Origin: Congeria kusceri
Lineage: Eukaryota > Mollusca > Bivalvia > Myida > Dreissenidae
Direction: 5' to 3'
Length of the DNA: 64,000 bases
Assembly (NCBI GenBank): GCA_027627225.1
Contig: CM051028.1
Span: 20,545,701-20,609,700, forward strand
Below the pieces are notes generated by a model. It saw only the letters and a program-made list of their open reading frames with translations, did not search any database and was not told where the DNA came from. This document shows, piece after piece, positions 47,580 through 59,324 of this stretch (the stretch's first letter is position 1; every line of letters starts with the position of its first letter). A program made the translations under genes and the position numbers.

Positions 47580-48310
47580 CGGTTGGTGCTGGCTAGCCCA
47601 TTTCTTTGTCAAAATTAGGTCAAGTTCAAAGTGAGGTTGGGTGAAATGGGTGGATTGGGAACGGTCATAAGTAAAAACTGTGTAAATATCAAAGTGTTGT
47701 TGTAAGCAGTGTTGGTGCCAGACGAAACGGTAAAATCTAGTTAACCAAGAAAAGGATCTTTTGAATTATTGTTTTAACTCCAAATTAGTTGAAGGTCAAG
47801 GTCAAACTAAAGTTGGGTGATATGGGTGGATTGGGGATGGTCACAAGCAACAACTGTGGAAGTATCCAAATCTTGTAGCAAGCCGTGTTGGTGCTAGACG
47901 AAATGGTAGAATCTAGTTAACCAAGAAACAGCCCATTTGATTTATTCTAAGTGCAAATTAGGTCAAGGTCAAAGTGAGGTTGGGTGATATGTGTGGATTG
48001 GGAACGGTCATAGGTAACAACTGTGTAAAATATCTAAGTGTTGCAGTAACCGATACTGGTGCTAGACGAAACGGTAAAATCTAGTTAACCAAGAAGTAGC
48101 ACTTTTGAATTATTAATAAGTCCAAATTAGGTCAAGGTCAAGGTCAAAGTGAGGTTGGGTGATATGGGTGGATACGGAATGGTAATAAGCAACAACTGTG
48201 TAAGTATCAAAGAGTTGTAGTAAGCGCTGTTGGTGCTAGACGAAACGGTTAAATCTGCTTAACCTTGTAACGGACGAAAAGACGGACGGACGGACTGAAT
48301 GACGGACAGG
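47580..48310 (-). repeat. unit array with AAGGTCAAGGTCAAAG core and GACG tail
   Basis: Four units of about 165 bp contain AAATTAGGTCAAGGTCAAAG, TGAGGTTGGGTGATATGGGT and GCTAGACGAAACGGTAAAAT, then an AAGACGGACGGACGGACTG tail at 48277. It has the same plan as the GTGACCTTGACC arrays with the core on the other strand. Confidence 0.85.
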
Positions 48311-49235
48311 ACGATCACTGTATGTTTCCTGTATCATGATGCCTGGGGCATAAAAACATATCAAAAGTTGACATACTGCACAAATGGATATATTGTTTTT
48401 ATTTCCGCAATGGATTGTAATATGTTCTGTGTGAACTATTGGGTCCAATATGCAAGGGAAACAGTTAAGTAACACAGTCATTGGGGGTACATATAGTAAG
48501 CATGAAATAAACATGGACGCTGACTGTTACTATGCAAGAATTATTCAGTGTCCACATATTTGTATTTTATCCTATTACTACAGCCAAATTGATCGGGAAA
48601 ACAACCCATTGTGAGTCCATAAACTTGAGCTTTATTCGATCGTTATTTTAGCACACGTTTATTCTATTGTTATTTTAGGACGCTATTATAATATATAACG
48701 TATTTCAATGTAACGTCATTCCAAATGATGACGTTTTTAGTAAACAAAAAACTCTGCGTAAAAAATAGGAGACCAAATATATTATATTTTCGTTGACTTA
48801 TTTTACGACGTTTTTCATTAATGAGCACAGTATAAAAGATCTAAGATAAATATAATAGTCTGTGTGTATTGGCAGAATATCAAGTTTATCATGCTCGTCT
48901 CGAAATAGTGAAGCGTTCGGCCAGCCTCGCGATCCCATGTTTCTGCACCTCGCATGATTAACTGGACCTTTATCCAACACTCACATAATATTCTCTTTAA
49001 ATAAAATACGACACTCATGACTCTTTAACAAATCCTGTTTCTTCCAGCAAACCAACGGTTTAAAATAAAACAGTAACATTCATAATAAATATCTACCAAC
49101 AAGAACCTAAAACAAATCTAAACATAAGTTAAGAGTATGTTTGTAAAAAAAAATGTTCGTACCTATACTCGTACACGTCGTTAAAAGACAATGAAACCAG
49201 AGTTTTAGATTCTCTGCTTATCTGCGTCGGCGTCT
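48311..49235. other. 3' flank of the repeat-kinase gene
   Basis: No second gene or repeat was recognised between the array and the kinase stop codon. Confidence 0.45.
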
Positions 49236-50291
49236 CTATTTCAAAAAAATATAGTCTGCATCAAAAAACACATCGCTGAACAGTGCAACTTCCGGTCGTT
49301 CATCTGGTCGGTATTTCCAGGCGTCGTTCAAGATGGACCAGATCTCTGGGTTAACCTCTATGCCTTCCGGTATTTCCGGCGCGCAGCCCTTTTCGCCTAC
49401 CTGCTTCTGAAGTTGTAACAAGCTGAAGTCCGGATAGGGTTCCTCTTCGTATACGATCTCGAATACGATCAGCGCGAGGCTCCAGATGTCAGCGCGCATC
49501 ATGTCGCTCGCTTTCAAGTGTTCGCCTCGCAGAACTTCCGGCGCGCAATAGCGCGGCGTTCCAATCCCAGAAACGGTGGTGGCACTTCCAGTCGAAGACG
49601 TCTCAAAATGTTTCCTCACCATGCTCAATCCGAAATCGGAAATCTTCACAACAATATCCCCATTAGATGTCATCGTCATCAGGATGTTGTGCGGCTTGAG
49701 GTCACAGTGCGCGACGTTCTTCCCATGCAGGTAAATCATTCCGAGGCATATTTGACGGATAATCGCCAGGCGTTGATCGTCCTCCATGCCGGCCATGTTA
49801 TCATTAATGTGAATGACTGTGAACAAGCATTCCTTCATGTACTCCATCACGATACAAAGGTGTTCCGGCTCCTCGCATGCGCCGATGTACCGCACGATGT
49901 TCTGATGATCGAAACTCCGGAAGAGCTTAATTTCAGCCTTGAATAGATCAACCTTCTTACGTGTCATTCTCCTAGTTTTCATTTCCTTCACCGCTACCGC
50001 AGTTCCCCGCCACTCCGCCAAGAAGACCATCGCGAACCCTCCCTCGCCAATCTGCTCCCGTAACGTCAGCTCCGAGTACGGAATGATATCATCCACTTCC
50101 GGCAGTTGCTCCGTGGTTGTCGCCTCGACTCCGTGTTCGTCGTACCAATCCCCTTCTGCCTGTTGGCGCATGACCATATTCATGTACTGCAACTTCGCCA
50201 TTTGTTTCGCGTCGTCGGTTTGGAAATACGGCATCGGTCCGCTATCAAGGGGGCGATAATCGTCCAGAAAACCGTCTGAATATCCAAGAAC
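49236..50291 (-). CDS. repeat-kinase gene, exon 2 (TKL-like protein kinase domain)
   Basis: The exon follows the acceptor GTCTTGTTTGCAG and begins VLGYSDGFLDDY in phase 0, joining exon 1 at DENG. It codes for 351 residues and ends in TAG. A linker of about 70 residues precedes a complete kinase domain: glycine loop GEGGFAMVF, VAVKEMK lysine, a likely alpha-C Glu in FKAEI, catalytic loop HCDLKPHN (Asp kept, Arg of HRD replaced by Cys, a non-RD form), DFG, a Ser/Thr-rich activation segment, CAPE, and DIWSL. It appears able to bind ATP and phosphorylate. The sequence style fits TKL Ser/Thr kinases; in several lineages non-RD kinases such as RIPKs act in innate immune signalling, but that role here is only a guess. 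The whole protein would have 717 residues. Confidence 0.9.
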   Translation of the reverse strand, partial: VLGYSDGFLDDYRPLDSGPMPYFQTDDAKQMAKLQYMNMVMRQQAEGDWYDEHGVEATTTEQLPEVDDIIPYSELTLREQIGEGGFAMVFLAEWRGTAVAVKEMKTRRMTRKKVDLFKAEIKLFRSFDHQNIVRYIGACEEPEHLCIVMEYMKECLFTVIHINDNMAGMEDDQRLAIIRQICLGMIYLHGKNVAHCDLKPHNILMTMTSNGDIVVKISDFGLSMVRKHFETSSTGSATTVSGIGTPRYCAPEVLRGEHLKASDMMRADIWSLALIVFEIVYEEEPYPDFSLLQLQKQVGEKGCAPEIPEGIEVNPEIWSILNDAWKYRPDERPEVALFSDVFFDADYIFLK

Positions 50292-50861
50292 CTGCAAACA
50301 AGACGTTAAAAATTGGACTCAAAAGTCAATGAAACATTCTTCGCCGTGAACAAAGCATATTAAGATTGGAATAATTGATATTGTAAGTAATTTTGTTCAC
50401 ATACAACATGGCGTCATACCTTGAACAATTTGCGAACCACTTTTTTCCAACAGCTTCATACACTTAGCCACTGCACATACACATTGTATAATTCAAGTTT
50501 AGAATACAGTGAAACTTACGGATTTGGACGTGTAATTAAATCAGGGTTTTCAATAAATTTTGGTTAACAAGGCCCAAATAAGAAAGCAGCATGCCTCAGC
50601 AGGGTGTTTCTGCGTTCTGGACAACTTTGGGAGCATTTGATCAGCTCATTGAAAGTGATTTTCATAAGCAATATACCTCTTCTATGTACCAAACTGAAAA
50701 CGTCAATGTGTAATGCTTAAGTTCTCTTTTCTTCACTTAAGATTAGAATTCATGTTATTATTCAAGTAAGCCGAAGAGAAGCACTTAACTGTAAAGTAAA
50801 TTATTTGTAAAACTAGCAAAGTAATCGTCTATGTATGTTTATATAAAATGTAAATCCTTAC
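50292..50861 (-). other. 570-bp phase-0 intron of the repeat-kinase gene
   Basis: Donor GGG|GTAAGG and acceptor TTGTTTGCAG|GTT, with a possible branch point in TTTTTAACG. Both flanking frames stay open in phase 0 across the junction. Confidence 0.85.
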
Positions 50862-51959
50862 CCCGTTTTCATCCATATGCCTCTGTACCATGTGCCTGAT
50901 CTCTTCGGTTTCTTTGGAAACCTTTCTGCTATGTGGCATGCAGCCGCGAGGCAGTCCGACCCGTTTCAGGTCCCTGTTCTCTTTGCTGTCGATGTACGTT
51001 TTTATGGTAACCGTTTTATCTTTCTTGTGGAACACCATTGTTCCAATTGGTTTCCCTACCCGACCCAGCCGACGGTTCAGCTCGTTATCTGTGTACGTGA
51101 GGGCAGTGGATGACACCACCGCCGTCCCGAGGGGCAACCCGACCCGGCCAAGCTTTCGGTTGAAAGCATTGTCCCGGTATACTTTTGTCTGTGTCGTACT
51201 TGCTGTTACTGGTGTAGACTGCGCTGTGTGGCTGATTTTCGGGATCACCATGCTTCCTACCGGCATTCCGACCCTTCCGGTACTTCGATTGAAAGCGTTG
51301 TCAACGTACGTCTTGCTTGATGAATCGTCATAACCGGAAAAGCTTCCGCGTTCGTGCTTCACACTCGATGGTCTCTCTTTGGTGTCATTCTTAGAAATCG
51401 GCATACTACCCATGGGCATCCCGACCCTACCAGCACTGCGGTTGAAAGAATTATCGACGTACGTCTTGGTAGAATTACTGGAAACGCTTTCGGTTTCGTA
51501 TCTTGCACTTAAAGGGAGGTCCTCCTTTTTAGAAATCGGCATACTACCCACCGGCAACCCAACCCGCCCGGCACTGCGGTTGTAGGCGTTATCGACATAC
51601 GTCTTCGACGACGATGCGGATGATTCGCTGATGGTTCCTGACGCAGGTCTGCTTCCGTAATGACCCCCACTTCCACCACTGCTCTTCGAACTCGGCATGC
51701 TACCCTTCGGCATTCCTACCCGTCCAACGGACCTGTTGTATGCGTTGTCCACATATGCGCCCGAAAACGACGCCGACGATGGTCTACCACTCGAGTACCC
51801 GCCATCGAATAAAGCACTGCCGCCGCTGGAACCGAAACCACTACTTCCGGAACCTCCGCCACTGGACCCACTTCCTTTCGAGATCACGTGACTACCGACG
51901 GGCATCCCCACCCGACCGACACTCCGGTTATACGCGTTGTCTACATACGACCGCGGCAT
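50862..51959 (-). CDS. repeat-kinase gene, exon 1 (eight Y-V-D-N-NR-GRVG repeats)
   Basis: A true ATG (MPRSYVDNAYNRS) opens 366 residues ending at the donor after DENG. There are eight copies of a roughly 25-residue motif, consensus TYVDNAFNRSxGRVGMPVGS followed by MPISK, with the Tyr at residues 5, 69, 121, 167, 218, 261, 289 and 322. Gly/Ser-rich linkers of changing length separate the first six; the last two are closer and 33 residues apart. The last repeat (YIDSKENRDLKRVGLPRG) is the most divergent and resembles the last repeat of the pseudokinase gene more than its own neighbours. The repeats are polar and without Cys, and I do not recognise them as a named domain. They could be docking sites, or phosphorylation sites at the conserved Tyr and Ser. 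The ATG lies 11 bases after a strong acceptor, so an upstream UTR exon is likely. Confidence 0.9.
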
Positions 51960-51985
51960 GTTCTATCAAACTGAAAAAATGAAAC
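51960..51985 (-). promoter_or_regulatory. 3' splice site before the repeat-kinase ATG
   Basis: On the minus strand TTTCATTTTTTCAG is followed by 11 bases and then the ATG. It implies a non-coding first exon further upstream, possibly near 54.3 kb. Confidence 0.7.
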
Positions 51986-52744
51986 GTTCACCAATGCTTA
52001 AATAACCATGTACTTTGTAAATGTTCAATTTGCAACGACTATTGTAAAAGCGAACAATCACGCAATATGTTTTTCCGTTACCTTTAACATATGAAATTTC
52101 GAATACTGTCTGTACAAGCCGTTCACATCTTATTCCCATTCACAGTATATATAACATTTTATGAAATACGGCAACCTGTTATTTATTACACTTCAAACAT
52201 AGAACAGTAGTTTTGTTATTATCCATACTGCAAACACAAACAAATATCAAATTATTAAAATGTTCTCTAAAAACTTTCAAAACAGTTATTAATGTTTTCC
52301 ATTATAAATCTAGAATTCAAAAATTTTAATAGGAAAAAAGTATACTAATACTTTTTATGTACTTCGGATGTTATATCTTAGCGTATGTCACGGTGTCACT
52401 AAGGAAGTGTGACAGATAGAGTGAGACTTAAATTGTGGTTTCATTTTGCAAATCACAATTTTGCAACTAGGATTACAAAGTGTTACTCGTTTGTTACGGC
52501 CTAAACTTACATCATGCAATCAGCAATCGATTACAAGACAGAAAGATCTGAACGCTTAACACAGCTAGCCCTATTTCTATGTTACACTCAACATAATAAT
52601 TATGTTGAGTATATATTATAAATTTGTTTGAAAGTATTACACTTGAACTTCGGTTTCTTTTATGAATATACTCAACGTTTCTTGCGAACCTTAACATTCG
52701 GAAACTCTCGACTGACCACCAAGTTCGCCAACTCATTCAAATCA
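51986..52744. other. probable first intron, nothing recognised
   Basis: AT-rich. A short inverted pair, CAACATAATAATTATGTTG, lies at 52589-52607. No gene. Confidence 0.45.
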
Positions 52745-52754
52745 TTAAATCAAT

Positions 52755-52960
52755 ACTTGTAATAATAATAATAATTATAATTAAAAAAAAAAAAATAATA
52801 ATAACTTTATTTTATGAAGAATTTACATTATGAAACACTGTTGATAATAACGATGATGATGATGATGGTGGTGATGATGGTGATAATTATGATGGTGATG
52901 GCGATGTTGATGATGATGTTGATGATGATATTTGATAACGATGATGATGATGATAAACTA
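52755..52960. repeat. AAT and GAT microsatellites
   Basis: An AATAATAAT/poly-A tract at 52757-52805, then a GATGATGAT tract with GGT and GTT interruptions at 52850-52955. Confidence 0.9.
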
Positions 52961-53069
52961 CAAAATTATAACACTCTTGCAAAAACACAACAGACACTTC
53001 AAAATCAGTTGTTCAATCACCGCAACATCAATTAAACCATGTATCGACTCGCCAGACATTGTTTATTTG

Positions 53070-53285
53070 TTTGGGGTTTTCGCCGTTTTTAAGTGTACTT
53101 ACTTATGCCAGTAACTGACAACTGCCCTACTTGAATCAGAGGTAGGGAGAGTATGGCCGTATACATAATTTCATGACCAATCCCCACACAAGTTTAGTTA
53201 TGTGGCCGGGCTGGGGAGTGAACTCACGAACCCCGGATTGACAGTCCAGCGCTCTACCAACTAACTTTCTGGGCTCGGCCACCAG
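53070..53285 (-). mobile_element. SINE, reverse orientation, damaged
   Basis: Reverse complement of the SINE at 26050-26345: tRNA-like head with TTGGTAGAGCGC, CTGTCAATCC and GTGAGTTCACTCCCCAG, then the body with CTGATTCAAGTAGGGCA and GTCAGTTACTGGCATAAGTA, and a shortened tail. Confidence 0.85.
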
Positions 53286-53854
53286 ACATTCAAATCATAG
53301 ATGCATTTTAAGATCAACTCGGCATATTTTCATAGCGTTAATGGACGATTTCAGCAATCACCCTTCCTCATTTCAACCATAAAGAGCTCAAATCAAATTG
53401 CAGTGGGATAAGGGATACGGTGTATCGGGAGATCGGGAGCTCGATCCCTACTTGGAGAGCGTTTGAATGATCTTTCCAAAAATACACCAGGTACTGGTTA
53501 TACCCAGGAAACTGACTCGACAGTGTCACAATAAGCCGCTGTGTTTTGACACAAGGTAAAATAAATAGGTTTAAACTAAACTAATCGTAAACCCACCATG
53601 ACATGATGAAACATTCATGTCTTCAAATCACAAAAACTGTGACCCATACTTGTTGTTGTTGTTGATGAGACCTAATTAACGTGCTATCTCATGTTGTACA
53701 AAGATTCCATAAGACAAGTCCTTTGTAGTTTACAAATAATTTTAATGTCATACAGAATTATACGTTTCAATCATTCGCCATTTAAAATTGTCAAATTACT
53801 ACAATTTCAGCGATCTTATAGTGGTTATAAGGCGTATAAAAATATGTTTGTTGC

Positions 53855-54180
53855 AGGTTACATGCCTAAAAAATTAGGGTAGGTAGGTCGGGATTTATTT
53901 TTTAATATTTTTTTTATCTGGTCAATGGTCAACTTGAAGATTCTAAAACTGAATAAATATTCAAAAAATATCAGTAAAATCCCTAAACATTGTTTATAAG
54001 TGGATGCTTTCAAAACAAAACACTTATTTATCCATCAACGCATTTAATTATTGAAACAGGTAAATGAAACAAACATTTATCTGACAAACCCAATAAACTG
54101 TGCTCGGCTCGGGGCATTTTTTTAGGATAGGTCGGGTAACCTGAATCAAACATATTTTTTTACGCCTAAATTAACAAATA
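53855..54180. mobile_element. short inverted-repeat element with AGGTAGGTCGGG ends
   Basis: Left GGTTACATGCCTAAAAAATT and AGGTAGGTCGGG; right GGATAGGTCGGGTAACCTGA and ATTTTTTTACGCCTAAATTA. The plan resembles 17352-17582. Confidence 0.5.
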
Positions 54181-54269
54181 GTTCTTACTTTCCAGTTATT
54201 ATTAAATATAACACATAAGCAATTATTCACAAACAATTCACTTATAACTATTTTAAAATCCGACACAAA

Positions 54270-54600
54270 GTCTCCGTCCGCACTCCCCTGACGGCGCTAA
54301 CTTAGGAACGTGCGATTCTCGATAGAATTGGCTCGCCGGGACTTATTTCACCCGGTATTTATATGTTTAATCCACTAGTGCTTAGTAATGCTTACGTGAC
54401 CATCGCGGCGCAACAGGTGCTCTTATGTCGACACCCTGATATATATATATATATTCACGTATGATTTAACTATCTTTAAGGGTTGACTGCATTCAGAATT
54501 GAAAATAAACAGCCAATCGAAAAAAAAAACGCTATTTCGGAGTTCATAGAAAAGTGAATCTTATGCCGAAAGCCCTACGAAAAAGTGTTACAACACCCAA
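54270..54600 (-). promoter_or_regulatory. candidate core promoter of the repeat-kinase gene
   Basis: On the minus strand GTCACGTAAGC (54390-54400) is followed 25 bp later by CATATAAATACC, a TATA box (54354-54365), then GGGTGAAATAAGTCCCGGCG. All three blocks recur in order at 59.4 kb. The position, 2.3 kb before a coding exon with an upstream acceptor, fits a promoter and UTR exon. Part of a repeat family is the alternative. Confidence 0.45.
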
Positions 54601-57055
54601 TGAGAACCATTTCGAATTTGCCAGGCATTTCCGTATGCAGTCTAAGTGGCGCCACAATGTGCGCAGTCATCAGTGATTACGAAGGTGCTTTCTTTCAATA
54701 AAGTGTATATTTACGATCTTATAACAGATATAGTGGCATAAATACAATTAAAAAATAAAATAATTAACATAAAGATCTATATAAAAACGGAATAAAAGCT
54801 AAGAACAAACATTGCTTTTAAACGCACAACAAGCTAGCTTTTAATCATAGAATAGTTTTCGCTCGTACAAGCGGAAACTCAAATACATGTATATACGTTC
54901 ACTAGACAGTTAGTTTCAATCGTGATACATCGACCACCTCCGGAATGCTCCGTAAGATCGATTTTTAGAACCGCATGTGTACCCAGAGTGAGTTGGTTTA
55001 GGTTACACAACACTAATAAACGATACAAAAGTCGACACTAGTACTTGTAGATGTAATTGACATTGAAGCGTTTGCTTCGTCATGTTTATGTTTTTCTGCT
55101 TGCTTTCAAATTTTATTGTCGCTTTCATCTGTTTATTTTGAAAAGAAAAAATGATATTGAAGATCATACATACACACTTTAATAACACACCCACTCTGAC
55201 GGGTGTAAACTATAAGTGTTTGTCAAAGACAGCACGTGCATGTTCCTCAATGAAAGCGTGTTATTAACATTCCTCCAAATTAACGACATGTTGGGTACAA
55301 TTTTATGTATTTCTTGGACTTTTGTAATTGTCATGGAGATCAAATACCAGTTACACGATGGTATATTTTTCTTCTATAATACACACGCCTCTTGTTGTTA
55401 TGCTGTGTGTTTTAGTGCAGTTCATGTCATAAAAGTATGTTTTTTTCGTTTTCTTGCATAAATTTATCTACAAAATAACTGTACAACGACAATATTGGTT
55501 AATAATAGTGATTTCTTGACTAAATAGTATGATATCGAAATAATACGCATTTTATCTTTGTTTCTGATAATAAAGCACATACATATTACGGATTATTTCA
55601 CAGTTTATTGTGTGTGCGTGTCGCACAGGGAGTGTATACGTTTTCCAGGAAATGAACAACGCTGTATGAAACATACACGTGCTGTCTTTGAGAAACACTT
55701 TTCGGTACACGCGTCAGTCCCCAGTGTTGACTGACAAACACAAAACCCTCTCACTACCGCATACCGGTCAATTCTGATTTCTATACAAGCAGCACTGAAT
55801 GAACATTCAATAAGTCTGTTCCAAGCGAGCAATTTACACCGTATAACGCTACATCCAACTGCTAGGTCATTAAGCATGGTGGTAGAATGGTGATATCACA
55901 GTTCATGGCTTATCAGCCAACGTTAACCCCTTTATCGAGAAACAATAAGAAATATCTTGAAATCATATTCGGCCTCTGTGGCAAGTCTGCAAATGAGTAC
56001 GGTAAATTTACTTTCCATTATTAAAAACTTATAAATGTGTATCACGGATGATTTCTACTTACAATTCACTTATCCGTCGCATGTCTGACTAGATCCGATC
56101 GGCACACAATACCAAATCACATACTTAATCATAATAGATTCTATACTCCTCCTAATATATTATTACGTTACTTTGTTTTATGGGTTTAAAAAAAATGCAT
56201 GTGCTCGTCAGTTTCTCAGGATTTTCTAATAATTTAAAAATATATGCAACGAAAAGTCAACACTGAAAATATGCTTGAACGGTAATCGGAACACGGCAAT
56301 CTACTTTTATGTTATGTAGTTCATTTCTATCGGAAGCACATGCATCAATGGCGAGATAATTATTATCGTCACCTGTCAGGAATGTGTCATTGATAGCCCT
56401 CAACGCTTGACCTGACAATGACCTAGAATGCAGGGGATAAATTTGTTCAAGAGCATCGGGTCAGTTTGCCCTAGCCGTCCATGTACGTGGCGGAAGTATA
56501 GCCGTCCATGTACATGGCGGGAGTATTGTTTTAGACACATTGCCCTATTTATATAGACGGGGTCCGCACTTAAAAGTAGTAAATGTATTCACATCAGGCA
56601 TCGTTTCCAAACGTCCAATCTATTGCTATATTAACCGAGAAACATACAAAACTCAGAATAATAACTGGGTTTTAACAAACTGTACTATATGGTCACTTAC
56701 TACAGTCACAGAAAATGTGCTGTGTACTTCTTTACTTGGTTTACTGGCTTAGGCATTTGTTGGACATTACGTCTGATGACATACAGGGTGATTATATTAG
56801 GAAAGAAAACGACCTCGGATGAGTTTGGGATCAAGGAAGAAAATTATATACACATTAATAACTAAAATCGAAAATAACATCGAGTCTACAACTTTAGAAC
56901 GTTTTGCAAACTTTCGGTTAACTCAAGTCCATATTATCAATATAGTGTTGATTGTGGCATAAATGTATATTAAGTAATGACAACATGTAGAAAATAATAC
57001 GAATTTCGCTTATATGTCAATGCTCTGCAAAATCAACGCCGCACACACTGAACAC
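54601..57055. other. intergenic, nothing recognised
   Basis: Only short frames. A 90-codon Cys-rich frame at 55605-55877 (minus) has no ATG context or family match that I can support. A short duplication, GCCGTCCATGTACGTGGCGG, occurs twice at 56475-56525. Confidence 0.45.
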
Positions 57056-57057
57056 AG

Positions 57058-57665
57058 TGCTGGCTACGGTGTTCTGTTATTCCACTCGTTGTTTAGCACT
57101 TTCGACCTTCGATTACAAGAGTGAGAACGCGAGAACACGATACGAAGTAGCGAAATTAAGATGCGAAATTGCTAGATTACGATGCGAAATCGCGAAATCA
57201 ATATCGGACTCTCGCTTTGTAATCTCGCGCCCTCGCATCGTGTTTTCGCGTTTTCGATGCGAGGTTGCGAAATTAATATCGCGATCTCGCATCGTGTTTT
57301 TGCTTAAGCATAGGTCGAAATTGCGAAACAACGATAGGCATATCGTACTCTCGCTTTCCGGTTGCATAAGTGCAGACAAGTAATTTCGGCGGATGCGATA
57401 TCGCGATATTAATTTCGCAATCTCGCATCGTGTTTTCGCATTCTCGACCTTTGGATTTACAAGGGCGAAAACGCGAAAACACGATGCGAGGGCGCGAGAT
57501 TAAGATGCGAGATCGCGAAATGAATATAGCGATCTCGCATCGTAATATCGCAATTTCGCATCGTGATTTCGCTACTTCGTATCGTCTTCTCGAGTTCTCG
57601 CGCTTGTTAATTATAGGTCTAAAGTGCGAAACAACGAATGGCCTAACGAAACACCGTAGCTGGCA
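57058..57665. mobile_element. CpG-rich dimeric foldback element
   Basis: Left GGCTACGGTGTTCTG...CTCGTTGTTTAGCACTTT and right AAAGTGCGAAACAACGAAT...AACACCGTAGCTGGC are inverted repeats of about 60 bp or more. The interior repeats CTCGCATCGTGTTTTCGC in both orientations. Copies of the outer ends recur inside (57304-57345 and 57436-57480), so it looks like two elements joined. Overlapping frames on both strands are by-products. Confidence 0.85.
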
Positions 57666-58909
57666 AAAATATGCTATTTACAAACATTTCAGTTTATACA
57701 CACCACAGGGCTACATTTTAATGGTAAATCTACCTGCATAATCCATATAATAAACATACTCTTAAACACTACAGTACGTAATTACGAAATGTAAACATAT
57801 GTATATAGACTATATGCAGGAAAATTTTAGATTATTTACTTCAGACAAATAAATTACAAATAATAGATTCACCTACCAGAGGGAAGAATGTGAAAACCAG
57901 GTTCGTCTGTCGCAGCACGTATAATACGCTTTGGTTTTCTGAAAATCTATTTTTAGCCCGAAAGGAATATTACTCATTTTGGTTTCGTTTTCTCGATTTC
58001 CATTCTATAAATGCTCGTTTTCAGAAAATACAAGTTGTTTTGTGTTCTGTTTACGACGGTTAATGTGGTTTACCAGCGTATAACGGATTTGTAATATTAA
58101 TGTTTCATTAAACTAATTTAGCCGTTATAATAGAAAACAACCTAAGTAATGATACCGAAACGAAAGAAATCAAAGCGCTGAACGGCCTTGAGCTGTTCGC
58201 TATTGAATTGCATAACACAACTCAGTCTTGTCAAATGTTAATAGCAACACCAATTTAAATTGAACAATTTCAAAACAAATTGTTGAGATTGTGTCTAAAC
58301 GAAAACATGCCTGTAGTTTTGAATATTATAAATAAATAATACAATTTAATGATTTTTATAACGCCCCAAACCAGTATATTTCAATATAATTTCATCAATT
58401 TCACAAATGTAGAAATATGAAGTACAATTGGCATGCAATGGTATCGATCCAAAAGTTTGATACTAGCCAATATATTATTGATACATGTATAAATCTGAGT
58501 ATATTATGTGTTCTGTTTTATATATGCCAAAATATTGTAAGTAGCGGTGGTGGCACGGGGACATGCTACCCTCTCCCCCCCCCAAAAAAATGTTTTCTTG
58601 CTAGAATTTCGATGGTATCTCATTAACGATATATTTTTGCTTATTGAAATATATAGTCGTGGTAAAATATGTACCCCTATCTATTGTTGTGCGACTTAAC
58701 AAATTTCAATAATACAAAGTCGCATATACAACTTTCTGCTGATTAGTGACGTGATAAGGTTCTTCAATTAAATATCCCGAAGAATGCCAGAGAAAAGGTT
58801 TTGTACACCAGACAGTCAGATTTCATTGATATAGATCTATTTGAAAGTCAATAATGAAAGAGATATTTTAAGTTTTAGTATGTATCTAAAAATAATGATA
58901 AATAATATT
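57666..58909. other. intergenic, nothing recognised
   Basis: AT-rich; a CTCTCCCCCCCCC run near 58571. No gene. Confidence 0.4.
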
Positions 58910-59180
58910 TTCCTGTGATCGAATTAAGAAATAATTTTCGATTTATAGTTGTTTATCGGATATAAACAACGATTTTGAGTTCTGATGCATAGGAATTACA
59001 CCACGAGGGCGTTAGCTCGAGTTGTTAAATAGCCACGCATAAGAACGAAAAAAAGTTATTTATTTGTCAATAAACAACGATAATGCGAAAATTATTTCGA
59101 TTCTTACATGAACGGAACATCTTTTTGCGTTGTTTATGGGTAGTTTAACAACGATACTTACGTTCTTTGTTTATATAAAA
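58910..59180 (-). repeat. inverted copy of the 20.4 kb foldback repeat
   Basis: It contains TTGAGTTCTGATGCATAGGA, GGCGTTAGCTCGAGTTGTTA, GTCAATAAACAACGATAATG and GTAGTTTAACAACGATACTT, the complement of 20385-20660 in reverse order. It is full length. Confidence 0.8.
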
Positions 59181-59324
59181 ATTAGGGAGTATCATGTTAG
59201 AATAATGATTAAACTACAACTCCGTTCATTGAAACGAAAATAACACTTAAAAGTAAATAAGAAACCACCAATTAGAAAAATAAGATATCCGTCAACTATA
59301 ATCCGAAAATGTTCGCATTCTCAT

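Noticed and set aside
49518..50259. Plus-strand frames of 142 and 106 codons
   Set aside because: They lie antisense to the well-supported kinase exon and have no resemblance to any family.
50289..50297. Translation start of the kinase at 50297
   Set aside because: The codon is TTG and lies inside the splice acceptor TTTGCAG; the exon begins at 50291 and is joined to 50862-51959.
50877..51982. Several plus-strand frames with repeated LPTGIPTRPxLRL phrases
   Set aside because: They are antisense readings of the Y-V-D-N/GRVG repeat exon.
55605..55877. 90-codon Cys-rich minus-strand frame, possibly a small secreted peptide
   Set aside because: No signal peptide at the start, no repeated Cys pattern known to me and no splice or promoter signals; chance cannot be excluded.
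57057..57741. Frames on both strands with repeating RCEIA or RDREI phrases
   Set aside because: They are translations of the foldback element's short repeats; both strands and several frames give similar products.
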